DNA of 64,000 nt from NCBI RefSeq assembly GCF_001278075.1, contig NZ_CP011340.1:1178001-1242000 (forward strand), read 5' to 3'. Shown here piece by piece: positions 8,788-17,085 of the stretch. This DNA comes from Streptomyces pristinaespiralis (lineage in GTDB: Bacteria; Actinomycetota; Actinomycetes; Streptomycetales; Streptomycetaceae). The first letter of the stretch is position 1. Each line of letters opens with the position of its first letter. The translations under genes were made by a program, and so were the position numbers. The notes under the pieces are model-generated. The model searched no databases. It was not told the DNA's origin and worked only from the letters and a program-made list of their open reading frames with translations.

Positions 8788-9563
8788 TTCAGCCTGCTCG
8801 AAGCGAGGACCGACACGAGGTGGAGCAGCGTCTGGAGGAGCGCGATGCCTGCCAGCACGGCGACGCCGAGGCGGGAGAAGAACAGATCGCCGCGGGCCTC
8901 GTCGAGGACGGCGAGGAGCAGGATGAGCAGGGACGCCTCGATGCCGAGGACCAGCCGGTGGAACTTCAGCGCCGCGGCCGCCCGGCGGGCGAGCGCCATC
9001 CCGGAGGAGCGCGGCTCGGCCGCCGCCTCCTTGACCGGCGGCAGGCCGCCCTGGTGGCGGGCGACACCGACGAGGTCGGTCTCCGCCTTGATCAGGATCG
9101 CGCCGAGCGCGGCGAGCGTGCCGAGGAAGGCCCACAGCCAGTCGATCCGGCCGCTGCCCCACAGGTCGGCGGCGCGCAGGCCGAAGCCGACCAGGACCGC
9201 CGCGTCGCACAGGTAGGCGCCGACGCGGTCCAGGTACACACCGGAGAGGGAGAACTGCTGCTTCCAGCGGGCCACCTCGCCGTCGACGCAGTCGAGCAGC
9301 AGGTAGAGCTGGACCGCCACGACGCCGAGGACGGCCCCCCATATGCCCGGCACGAGCAGCGCGGGCGCGGCGAGGACCCCGGCGAGGGTCATCACGTAGG
9401 TCAGCTGGTTCGGCGTGACCTTGGTGGTGACCAGCAGGCGGGTGATGCGCAGGGAGATCTCGCGCATGTACAGGCGGCCGCCCCAGTGCTCACCACTGCG
9501 CCGGTCCTTCACACCCGCCGGGTGCACGACGGGGCGGAGTTCAGCTACTGATGGTCTTGGCAT
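8784..9563 (-). CDS. CDP-alcohol phosphatidyltransferase family protein with altered motif
   Basis: A 259-residue polytopic membrane protein of the CDP-alcohol phosphotransferase family, which moves a phospho-alcohol from CDP to a hydroxyl acceptor. The family motif D-x2-DG-x2-AR-x8-G-x3-D-x3-D is visible from residue 91 as DCVDGEVAR, then G108 and D112. The last Asp, proposed as catalytic base in the family, is Ala116 (DRVGAYLCD); an Asp occurs four residues later. ATG 9563 lies inside the dehydrogenase gene (23-bp overlap); internal GTG starts cannot be excluded. It is either an active variant or a partner of the intact enzyme at 11324-13135. Confidence 0.85.
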   Translation of the reverse strand: MPRPSVAELRPVVHPAGVKDRRSGEHWGGRLYMREISLRITRLLVTTKVTPNQLTYVMTLAGVLAAPALLVPGIWGAVLGVVAVQLYLLLDCVDGEVARWKQQFSLSGVYLDRVGAYLCDAAVLVGFGLRAADLWGSGRIDWLWAFLGTLAALGAILIKAETDLVGVARHQGGLPPVKEAAAEPRSSGMALARRAAAALKFHRLVLGIEASLLILLLAVLDEARGDLFFSRLGVAVLAGIALLQTLLHLVSVLASSRLK

Positions 9564-10602
9564 AGTCGGCGTACGCGTCCCTGATCTGGTCGTGGTTGAG
9601 GTCGAGGTGCTCGAGGATGGTGAAGCGGCCCGGGCGGGTCTGCGGTGCGTACTCCACGGCGCGCACGAACTCGTCCGCGGAGAAGCCCATCTCCTGCGGG
9701 AGAACGGGCAGGCCGTGACCGCGCAGCACCTCGGCGAACAGGCCCGCCTGCTCGTGCGCACCGCGCAGGTGCATCGCGAAGGCCGCACCCAGTCCGCACT
9801 GCTCGCCGTGGCTGGCGGCCCGCTTGGGGTACAGCAGGTCGAAGGCGTGGCTGATCTCGTGGCAGGCACCGGAGGAGGGCCGGGAGTCGCCGCTGATCGA
9901 CATGGCGATCCCGGACAGCACCAGGGCCTCGGCGAGGACGGTGAGGAACTCGTCGTCGCCGACGCCGCCGGGGTGACGCAGCACGGACTCGCCCGCGGTG
10001 CGGCCCATGGCGGCGGCCAGGCCGTCGATCTTCTCTCCGGTGACGCGGTGCGAGAGCTCCCAGTCGGCGATCGCCGAGATGTTGGAGATCGCGTCGCCGA
10101 TGCCGGAGCGGACGAAGCGGACGGGGGCCTCGCGGATCACGTCGAGGTCGATGACCATGGCGATCGGCGTCGGGACGCCGTAGGAGCCGCGGCCGTTGTC
10201 GTTGTCGAGCGTGGAGACCGGCGAGCACAGGCCGTCGTGCGAGAGGTTGGTCGCGACGGCGACGAGCGGCAGGCCGACCCGTGCCGCGGCGTACTTCGCC
10301 ACGTCGATGATCTTGCCGCCGCCGAGGCCGACGACCGCGTCGTACCGCTTGCCCCTGATGTCGTCGGCGAGCTTCACCGCGGCGTCGATGGTGCCGCCGC
10401 GGACGTCGTACCAGTCCGCGCCGGGCAGCGCCGGGGCGAGCTTCTCGCGCAGCTTCTGGCCGGAGCCGTCGCTGATCGCGCAGGCCAGCCGCCCGCCCGC
10501 GGAGATCCGCTGGTCGGCGAGGAGACCGGCCAGGTCGTCCAGCGCGCCCCGGTTGATGTCGACGACGACCGGGGACGGGATGAGGCGGGTCAGTACCGGC
10601 AC
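9541..10602 (-). CDS. Iron-type alcohol dehydrogenase, glycerol-1-phosphate dehydrogenase-like
   Basis: A 353-residue NAD(P)-dependent dehydrogenase of the group that includes archaeal EgsA and bacterial AraM, which reduce dihydroxyacetone phosphate to sn-glycerol-1-phosphate. The nucleotide-binding VVGLGGGKIIDVAK and the NLSHDGLCSPVS segment are visible. Metal-binding histidines lie in GACHEISHAFD and ASHGEQCG. I chose GTG 10602, which overlaps the cytidylyltransferase stop by 13 bp; an ATG at 10653 would give a longer, atypical N-terminus. It sits between a cytidylyltransferase and a phosphotransferase, so it probably makes the polyol phosphate that becomes CDP-activated. The true substrate is unproven. 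Confidence 0.85.
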   Translation of the reverse strand: MPVLTRLIPSPVVVDINRGALDDLAGLLADQRISAGGRLACAISDGSGQKLREKLAPALPGADWYDVRGGTIDAAVKLADDIRGKRYDAVVGLGGGKIIDVAKYAAARVGLPLVAVATNLSHDGLCSPVSTLDNDNGRGSYGVPTPIAMVIDLDVIREAPVRFVRSGIGDAISNISAIADWELSHRVTGEKIDGLAAAMGRTAGESVLRHPGGVGDDEFLTVLAEALVLSGIAMSISGDSRPSSGACHEISHAFDLLYPKRAASHGEQCGLGAAFAMHLRGAHEQAGLFAEVLRGHGLPVLPQEMGFSADEFVRAVEYAPQTRPGRFTILEHLDLNHDQIRDAYADYAKTISS

Positions 10603-11327
10603 GCGATCCCACGGCCCTTCGCGAGGTCGTCGTGGTTGTCGATCTCGACCCACTCGACGTCGCCGATCGGGGCCACGTCGATGGTGAAGCCGCGGTTCAC
10701 GAGCTCCTGGTAGCCGTCCTCGTAGTACAGGTCGGGGTCCCGCTCGAAGGTCGTCCTCAGCGCGTCCGCGAGGTCCGCGGCGGCCTCCGGCTCGATGAGC
10801 GTGACGCCGATGTACTCGCCGGTGGCGGTGGCCGGGTCCATGAGCTTGGTGATCCGCCGGACGCCCTTGGCGCCCTCGGTGATGACCTTCATCTCCTCGT
10901 CGGCGAGCTGCTTCACCGTGTCGAGGGCGAGGATGATCTTCCGGCCTTCACCACGGGCGGCGAGCAGGGTCTTCTCGACGGAGACGGGGTGCACGGTGTC
11001 GCCGTTGGCGAGGATCACGCCCTCGGCGAGGACGTCACGGGCGCACCACAGGGAGTAGGCGTTGTTCCACTCCTCCGCCTTGTCGTTGTCGACGAGGGTG
11101 AGCTTGACGCCGTACTTCGCCTCGAGCGCCGCCTTGCGCTCGTACACGGCCTCCTTGCGGTAGCCGACGACGACCGCGGCCTCCGTGAGTCCGATCTCCG
11201 CGAAGTTGCCCAGCGTCAGGTCGAGGACCGTGGTCTCGCCGTCCACCGGCACGAGGGCCTTCGGAAGCGTGTCGGTGTAGGGGCGAAGACGCCGTCCGGC
11301 ACCGGCTGCCAGTACGAGGCCGATCAT
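10590..11327 (-). CDS. Sugar/alcohol-phosphate nucleotidyltransferase (cytidylyltransferase-like)
   Basis: A 245-residue GT-A-like nucleotidyltransferase. The N-terminal loop LVLAAGAGRRLRPYT and PKAL bind nucleotide, and NGDTV carries the metal-binding Asp. The overall pattern resembles phosphocholine or inositol-1-phosphate cytidylyltransferases (NNAYSLW, GYQELV). It probably forms the CDP-alcohol used by one of the two neighbouring phosphotransferases. The start overlaps the upstream gene by 4 bp (ATGA). CTP specificity is inferred from context. Confidence 0.88.
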   Translation of the reverse strand: MIGLVLAAGAGRRLRPYTDTLPKALVPVDGETTVLDLTLGNFAEIGLTEAAVVVGYRKEAVYERKAALEAKYGVKLTLVDNDKAEEWNNAYSLWCARDVLAEGVILANGDTVHPVSVEKTLLAARGEGRKIILALDTVKQLADEEMKVITEGAKGVRRITKLMDPATATGEYIGVTLIEPEAAADLADALRTTFERDPDLYYEDGYQELVNRGFTIDVAPIGDVEWVEIDNHDDLAKGRGIACRY

Positions 11328-13135
11328 GCGGGTTCTCCTTCGTCATGTACTGCGGGCGCCTGCGAGGACACCCAGAAGCGGATGCTCTCGACCAGCACCA
11401 GGACCGCCACGGCCACAGCGAGGACCGTCAGTGCGAGGGTGATCTGCGCGGGCAGCAGGAAGGCGAGCGCGGCGACTGCCAGGACCCGCCCCTCGTGCCC
11501 GCCGATCGCCCGGACCAGCCAGTGCGGCGGCGCACCCGTGCCACCGCGGATGCGGTACACCGTGTCGTAGTGATGGTAGGCGACAGCCGCCACCAGCCCG
11601 AAAGCGGCGGGCAATGCCCCGTTCACCTCCGCGTGGGCGGCGAGGAGCAGGATCGTGCCGTACTCGGCGGCCCGGAAGACGGGGGGGACGAGCCAGTCGA
11701 GGGCGCCCTTGAGGGGCCGGGCGACGGCGAGTCCCGAGGTGGCGGTGTACACGAGGGCGGCGACCAGCGTCCAGACGCTGCCGAACCCTGTGAACGCGGC
11801 CGTCGCCGCCAACAGAGCCGCGCCCACGGTGGCCGCGGCGAGGGGCGCGAGGCCCGGCAGCTTGCGGGCCGCGCGCGCGGTGGCGCGGGCCACGGCCTCT
11901 GCCGCGGGACCGGAGTCCGCGAGGTCCGCGAGCGCCTGGGCCGCACGGTCGGTGCGGTGCGCCTTGCGGGTCAGCGAACGCAGCACCCGGCCCGCGGTGG
12001 TGTAGCAGGCGGCGAGCGAGCAGCCGACGAGCAGGGCGTAGAAGACGATGCGCGGCGTCGTCACGGCGGTGAGCACGGCGATCATCGCCCAGCGTTCGCC
12101 GATCGGCAGAACTATCATCCGGCGCAGCCAGACCGTCCAGCCGACGCTGTCGAGCTTGCTGGAGAGGGCGGCCGTGGGGCTCGTGTTGGCCGTCGCGTCG
12201 TGGTTCGCCTCGTTGAAGGAGAAGTCGACGACGTGCCGGCAGGTCTGGAGCACCATCGCGCCGAGGGCGAGCGCCCAGACGTCCTCGCCGCCGCGGGCGG
12301 CGCCGAGGGCGAGTCCCGCGTAGTAGGCGTACTCCTTGGCACGGTCGAAGGTCGCGTCCAGCCAGGCGCCGAGCGTCGAGTACTGCAGGGAGTAGCGGGC
12401 GAGCTGCCCGTCGGTGCAGTCCAGGACGAAGGAGAAGAGCAGCAGCAGACCCGCCGCCACATAGCCGGCGCGGGTGCCGGTGGCCGCGCAGCCGGCCGCG
12501 ACGAGCGCGGTGAACAGCGACGCGGTGGTGACGTGGTTCGGCGTCAGTCCCCGGCGGGCGCACCAGCGCGCGATGTAACGGGAGTAGGGGCTGATGCAGA
12601 AGGTGGTGAAGAAGCCGTCGCGCGCCTTGACCGCGGAGCGCAGCCGCACCGCCTCGTCGTCGACCGCTTCGACGGCGGCGCGCGTCCGGTGCCGTTCCTC
12701 CGCGTCGGAGGGCACGGCGGCGACCAGCGACCCGAGCTCGGGGTGATGGACGGACACGCCCTGGGCCCGGAGCTCGGCGGTCACGCCGTCGACGACGCCG
12801 TCGCCGGCGACGGCGCCCGCGCCGGCGGGCACGGTGGCGGAGACGGCGCGCACGGCGCCGGTCAGCGCGGCGCGTCCGGCCGGCTGGGCGGTGAGCGCGC
12901 CGGTGACGGCGGCCGTGGGGAAGCGCGGGTCGGTCAGCGCCAGCCGCAGGGCGTGCACATGACCCACGAAGCGCGGGTCGACCACGGCGACCCTCTCGGT
13001 ACCGGGCACGGCCTCGATCAGGGCGGCGGTGTGCTCAGGGCCGTTGGCGACCCGCACGTCGAAGCCCAGCGACCGCAGATCGCCCTCGAGCGACGACCCG
13101 GGTACCGGCGGACCGGTGAGGATGGCGGTCGACAG
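11324..13135 (-). CDS. Large CDP-alcohol phosphatidyltransferase with extra N- and C-terminal regions (DUF5941-like)
   Basis: About 603 residues. An N-terminal soluble region of about 190 residues (VAVVDPRFVGHVHALRLAL) precedes an intact CDP-alcohol phosphotransferase motif: DCTDGQLAR, eight residues, GAWLDATFD. A C-terminal region has several more membrane helices. I place the start at CTG 13135: AAGGAG at 13150-13145 is nine bases upstream and the reading MSTAILTGPPVPGSSLEGD is uninterrupted. The first ATG/GTG in frame, 13057, has no ribosome-binding site. It is first gene of the minus-strand unit running to 6098. The acceptor is unknown. Confidence 0.85.
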   Translation of the reverse strand: MSTAILTGPPVPGSSLEGDLRSLGFDVRVANGPEHTAALIEAVPGTERVAVVDPRFVGHVHALRLALTDPRFPTAAVTGALTAQPAGRAALTGAVRAVSATVPAGAGAVAGDGVVDGVTAELRAQGVSVHHPELGSLVAAVPSDAEERHRTRAAVEAVDDEAVRLRSAVKARDGFFTTFCISPYSRYIARWCARRGLTPNHVTTASLFTALVAAGCAATGTRAGYVAAGLLLLFSFVLDCTDGQLARYSLQYSTLGAWLDATFDRAKEYAYYAGLALGAARGGEDVWALALGAMVLQTCRHVVDFSFNEANHDATANTSPTAALSSKLDSVGWTVWLRRMIVLPIGERWAMIAVLTAVTTPRIVFYALLVGCSLAACYTTAGRVLRSLTRKAHRTDRAAQALADLADSGPAAEAVARATARAARKLPGLAPLAAATVGAALLAATAAFTGFGSVWTLVAALVYTATSGLAVARPLKGALDWLVPPVFRAAEYGTILLLAAHAEVNGALPAAFGLVAAVAYHHYDTVYRIRGGTGAPPHWLVRAIGGHEGRVLAVAALAFLLPAQITLALTVLAVAVAVLVLVESIRFWVSSQAPAVHDEGEPA

Positions 13136-13394
13136 ACGAACTCACTCCTTGGCGCTGACGGTGCTGGTCCACGGCGGCTCGGCCCGGTGCACGGGCGGCG
13201 GCACGTCGGCAGAGGCTATCGGATGGACGGAAGCGGGAGTTCACCGGCCGTTTACGCCCTGGCGGCCCGCCGAGATCATCATTGTCGATCCATGCCCCGC
13301 CCTCCAAATGGCGGCCTCCGCGACCGTCCGGGAGCCGGGCGGGGAAGGCCGGGACCGGCCGGGGCCCGGCGGGCCACACCATAGGGTGGCCGTC

Positions 13395-14396
13395 ATGACG
13401 TGGCTGATCACAGGTGGAGCTGGGTACATCGGGGCGCATGTGGTGCGCGCCATGACGGCGGCCGGCGAACGGGTCGTCGTGCTCGACGATCTGTCCGCCG
13501 GGTTCCCCGAGCGGCTGCCCGCCGGCGTCCCCCTCGTGCGCGGGTCCGTGCTCGACAGGGACGTGGTGGACCGCACACTCGCCGAGCACCGGGTCACAGG
13601 TGTGGTGCACCTGGCCGCGAAGAAGCAGGTCGGCGAGTCCGTGGAGCAGCCGCTCATGTACTACCGGCACAACGTGCACGGGCTGACCGTGCTGCTGGAG
13701 GCCGTGGTGGCGGCCGGTGTGCGGAGCTTCCTGTTCTCCTCCTCCGCCGCCGTGTACGGGGTGCCCGACACCGGTTCGGTCCCCGAGTCGGCCGCGTGCC
13801 GGCCGATCAACCCGTACGGAGAGACGAAGCTCACCGGCGAGTGGCTGGTGCGGGCGGCGGGCAAGGCGCACGGCCTGTCGACGGCGTGCCTGCGCTACTT
13901 CAACGTCGCCGGGGCGGCCGCCCCCGAGCTGGCGGACGTCGGGGTGTTCAACATCATCCCGATGTTCTTCGACCGGATCACCCGCCAGGAGGCCCCGCGG
14001 ATCTTCGGCGCGGACTACCCGACCCCGGACGGCACCTGCATCCGGGACTACATCCATGTCGCCGATCTGGCCGACGCGCACCTCGCGGTGGCGCGGCGGC
14101 TGGCCGGGCAGGACGGTGGCGGAGATCTCACCGTCAACATCGGCCGCGGGGTCGGCGTCTCGGTCCGGGAGCTCGCCTCGCTGGTGGGCGAGATCACCGG
14201 CCGCCGTGTCGATCCGGTGGTGGAGCCGCGCCGGCCCGGGGACCCGGCGACGGCGGTCGCGTCCGTCGAGCTGATCGGCAAGGAACTCGGCTGGTCCGCC
14301 TCGCACGGGGTGCGTGACATGGTGGCGTCCGCGTGGGCCGGCTGGCTGGCCAGGCACCCGGAGGCGGCCTCGCACCGATCTTCTCCGAAGCTCTGA
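13395..14396 (+). CDS. galE: UDP-glucose 4-epimerase-like NAD-dependent epimerase
   Basis: Extended short-chain dehydrogenase of 333 residues. The NAD-binding GGAGYIG is at residues 7-13, the catalytic Ser/Thr region is SSSAAVYG, and the Tyr-Lys pair is in NPYGETK. The later RYFNVAGA and RDYIHVADLADAH are GalE hallmarks. It interconverts UDP-sugars in the cytoplasm and may supply the adjacent surface-glycan pathway, which is transcribed divergently. TAGGGT seven bases before ATG 13395, and no clear Shine-Dalgarno, suggest a leaderless transcript. Confidence 0.88.
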   Translation: MTWLITGGAGYIGAHVVRAMTAAGERVVVLDDLSAGFPERLPAGVPLVRGSVLDRDVVDRTLAEHRVTGVVHLAAKKQVGESVEQPLMYYRHNVHGLTVLLEAVVAAGVRSFLFSSSAAVYGVPDTGSVPESAACRPINPYGETKLTGEWLVRAAGKAHGLSTACLRYFNVAGAAAPELADVGVFNIIPMFFDRITRQEAPRIFGADYPTPDGTCIRDYIHVADLADAHLAVARRLAGQDGGGDLTVNIGRGVGVSVRELASLVGEITGRRVDPVVEPRRPGDPATAVASVELIGKELGWSASHGVRDMVASAWAGWLARHPEAASHRSSPKL

Positions 14397-14423
14397 CCTG
14401 CGATCATTTCCGCAGGTCAGAGC
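14390..14423 (+). terminator. Hairpin terminator at the galE stop
   Basis: Perfect 13-bp stem (14390-14402 with 14411-14423) and an 8-base loop; the 5' arm includes the galE stop codon. Confidence 0.7.
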
Positions 14424-14523
14424 ATATGACAACGGTGTTCAGTGCCGTGTTGCCCGATACCCCCCACCCGTAGTTGACTTGGCTCTCGGCCGAGCGAAGC
14501 GCACCAGAGCGAAGGGCATCGAC

Positions 14524-15465
14524 ATGGGGGCAGGGCACGATCACGGGCACACTCACGGCGGCCCGCCGCCCACGGGCACCGCTGCCGCCGCCCACCGGAG
14601 CCGGCTGCGGATCGCCCTCGCCATCACGCTCGGCGTGATGGTGCTGGAGATCGTCGGCGGAGTGCTGTCGGGCTCGCTTGCCCTGATCGCGGACGCGGCC
14701 CACATGGCGACGGACGCCGTGGGCCTCGGGATGGCCCTGCTCGCGATCCACTTCGCCAACCGGCCCACCGGGGCGAACCGCACCTTCGGGTTCGCCCGTG
14801 CCGAGATCCTCGCGGCGCTGGCCAACTGTCTGCTGCTGCTCGGCGTCGGCGGTTTCCTGCTCGTGGAGGCGGTGCAGCGGTTCGTCGAACCGGCGGAGAC
14901 CCGGGGTGGCCTGACCGTCGTCTTCGCCGTCGTCGGCCTGGCGGCGAACATGGTCTCCCTGACGCTGCTGATGCGGGGCCAGAAGGAGAGCATCAACGTC
15001 CGCGGCGCCTATCTCGAGGTGATGGCGGACGCGCTCGGCTCGGTGACCGTCCTGGTGTCCGCGGGGATCATCCTGGCGACCGGCTGGCAGTACGCCGACC
15101 CGATCGCCTCCCTGGCCATCGGCGTGATGATCGTGCCGCGCACCCTGCGGCTGCTGCGGGAGACGCTGAACGTGCTGCTGGAGTCGGCCCCCAAGGGCGT
15201 CGACATGGGCGAAGTGCGCGCCCACATACTGGCCCTGCCCGGCGTCGTGGACGTGCACGACCTGCACGCCTGGACGATCACGTCCGGAATGCCGGTGCTC
15301 TCCGCGCACGTGGTCGTGAGCCAGGACGCACTGGACTCGGTGGGCCACGAGAAGATGCTGCACGACCTCCAGGGCTGCCTCGGTGAGCACTTCGACGTCG
15401 AGCACTGCACCTTCCAGCTGGAGCCGGTCGGGCATGCCGAGCACGAGGCCAGGCTCTGCCACTGA
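14524..15465 (+). CDS. Cation diffusion facilitator metal exporter
   Basis: Proton-coupled efflux pump for Zn(II) or related ions, 313 residues. The N-terminus is His-rich (GHDHGHTHG). Six helices follow, with metal-site motifs ADAAHMATDA in TM2 and VMADALGS in TM5 (H/D types of the zinc exporters). The cytoplasmic C-terminal domain begins after the SAPKGVDMGEV segment and contains VHDLHAWTI. The protein ends CH. ATG 14524 has AAGGG upstream. It stands alone after the galE terminator. Confidence 0.92.
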   Translation: MGAGHDHGHTHGGPPPTGTAAAAHRSRLRIALAITLGVMVLEIVGGVLSGSLALIADAAHMATDAVGLGMALLAIHFANRPTGANRTFGFARAEILAALANCLLLLGVGGFLLVEAVQRFVEPAETRGGLTVVFAVVGLAANMVSLTLLMRGQKESINVRGAYLEVMADALGSVTVLVSAGIILATGWQYADPIASLAIGVMIVPRTLRLLRETLNVLLESAPKGVDMGEVRAHILALPGVVDVHDLHAWTITSGMPVLSAHVVVSQDALDSVGHEKMLHDLQGCLGEHFDVEHCTFQLEPVGHAEHEARLCH

Positions 15466-15533
15466 GCGGGACCGCCCCTGCTAGGGTTTCCGAGAACGCA
15501 GGCGTCCACGACCCCCCAGAGGAGCTGAGGTTG

Positions 15534-15608
15534 ATGACCGTCGCAGCGGAGGCTGCCCAGCGCAGCGCCCGGTCCTTCCTCATCCTCCGGGCTTCCGTCC
15601 GACCCTGA
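15534..15608 (+). CDS. 24-residue leader ORF upstream of the methyltransferase fusion gene
   Basis: Frame MTVAAEAAQRS then ARSFLILRASVRP from ATG 15534, with GAGGAG about 10 bases upstream, a much better translation signal than the gene it precedes. It stops 73 bp before the TTG of the next gene, in a different frame. It might be a regulatory leader; I recognise no known family and cannot tell whether it is translated. Confidence 0.35.
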   Translation: MTVAAEAAQRSARSFLILRASVRP

Positions 15609-15681
15609 TCCGATCCCGTCCGGTTTCCCGCCGGGCCGATCGCGCACGTCGGCCGGAGCCCCGTCAACAAGGGTTTCCACG

Positions 15682-16929
15682 TTGTCCGACAACGCTTTGT
15701 ACGACGCTTTCTTCGCCCTGCACCACGGTCTTCCGCGGCAGGGTCCCGGCTCCGACGACACCACTCGGCGGCTGCTCACGACGGTGGGCCCGCTGCCCGA
15801 CCGGCCGCGTGTGCTCGACCTCGGCTGCGGTCCGGGCCGCTCGGCCCTGCTCCTGGCGGAGCGGACCGGCGCACTGGTGACGGCGGTCGATCTGCACCAG
15901 CCGTTCCTGGACGAGCTGCGGCACAGTGCCGTGGCACGCGGCGTCGGTGACTCGATCGTCACCGTCCACGCCGACATGGGCGAACTGCCCTTCCCCGACG
16001 GGTCGTTCGACCTGATCTGGGCGGAGAGCTCCGCCTACAGCATCGGCTTCGACACCGCGCTCGAGAAGTGGCGACGGCTGCTTTCCCCCGGCGGCAGCCT
16101 GGTCCTGACCGAGTGCGAATGGACCTCGGCCGCCCCGTCACCCCAGGCCCGGGCCTTCTGGGACACGCACTACCCGTTGCGCGGCACGGCCGACAACTGC
16201 TCGGCGGCCGTCGCGGCCGGCTACACCGTGCTCGGGCTGTACCGACAGCCAGAGAGCGACTGGGACGAGTACTACGGCCCGCTGGGCGAGCGGGCCGATG
16301 CCGCGGACCCCGGCGCGCCGGGCATGCGGGAGGCACTGGCCGCGACCCGCGCGGAGATCGCCATGCGCAGGGACCACGGCACGGAGTACGGCTACACCGG
16401 CTATGTGCTCCGCCCCGCCGATCCCCGCTGGCGTACCCGGCCGGAGACGGTGGCAGACGTCCCGGCCGTCCGTGCGGTCAACACCGCCGCGTTCCCCACC
16501 CCCGGGGAGGCCGCCCTCGTCGACTCGCTCCGCCAGGACGCCGAGGCGTGGCTGCCGGGGCTGTCGTACGTGGCGGAGGCCGAGGACGGGTCGGTCGCCG
16601 CGTACGCGCTGCTCACCCGGTGCCGGATCGGCGGCACGCCCGCGCTGGCCCTGGCGCCGGTGGCGACCGCGCCGGGCCACCAGCGGCAGGGCGCGGGCAC
16701 GGCGGTCGTACGGGCCGTGCTCGACGCGGCGAGGTCACGCGGTGAGGGACCGGTCGTCGTCCTCGGACATCCGGAGTACTACCCGCGGTTCGGTTTCGAG
16801 GTCGCCGCGAAACACGGGATCAGGACATCTTTCGAGGTACCGGAAGAGGCCCTGATGGTGCTGACGCTCGACGGCTGCGACGACGTGCCGCGGGGCACGG
16901 TCCGCTACCCGGCGGCGTTCGGCGTCTGA
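15682..16929 (+). CDS. Fusion of SAM-dependent methyltransferase and GNAT N-acetyltransferase
   Basis: A 415-residue two-domain protein. Residues 1 to about 245 form a class I methyltransferase: motif I is VLDLGCGPGRSA, the acidic end of beta-2 is TAVDLH, and motif IV is FDLIWAESSAYSIG. Residues about 250-400 form a GNAT acetyltransferase with the acetyl-CoA loop GHQRQGAGTAVV and a typical HPEYYPRFGFE. The start is TTG 15682, the only usable start in frame, with a weak AAGGG. Both domains look complete, so this is a fusion and not a frameshift artefact. The target is unknown, probably a small molecule. Confidence 0.85.
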   Translation: MSDNALYDAFFALHHGLPRQGPGSDDTTRRLLTTVGPLPDRPRVLDLGCGPGRSALLLAERTGALVTAVDLHQPFLDELRHSAVARGVGDSIVTVHADMGELPFPDGSFDLIWAESSAYSIGFDTALEKWRRLLSPGGSLVLTECEWTSAAPSPQARAFWDTHYPLRGTADNCSAAVAAGYTVLGLYRQPESDWDEYYGPLGERADAADPGAPGMREALAATRAEIAMRRDHGTEYGYTGYVLRPADPRWRTRPETVADVPAVRAVNTAAFPTPGEAALVDSLRQDAEAWLPGLSYVAEAEDGSVAAYALLTRCRIGGTPALALAPVATAPGHQRQGAGTAVVRAVLDAARSRGEGPVVVLGHPEYYPRFGFEVAAKHGIRTSFEVPEEALMVLTLDGCDDVPRGTVRYPAAFGV

Positions 16930-16934
16930 CCGGC

Positions 16935-16971
16935 TGTCCGCCCCGCCCCGCGGTCCGGGGCGGGGCGGACA
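16935..16971 (+). terminator. 16-bp hairpin terminator after the fusion gene
   Basis: Perfect 16-bp GC-rich stem (16935-16950 with 16956-16971), 5-base loop, six bases after the stop codon. Confidence 0.85.
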
Positions 16972-17085
16972 TGCCAGGCGGCCACTGAAGTACGGACAAG
17001 CCGCTTTTGTACGGCAGACTGAGCGGGGCCCAGGGGCCTTCCTCCGGAAGGACCGCAGGGCCGAGGACCGATGCGAAGGACGGTT

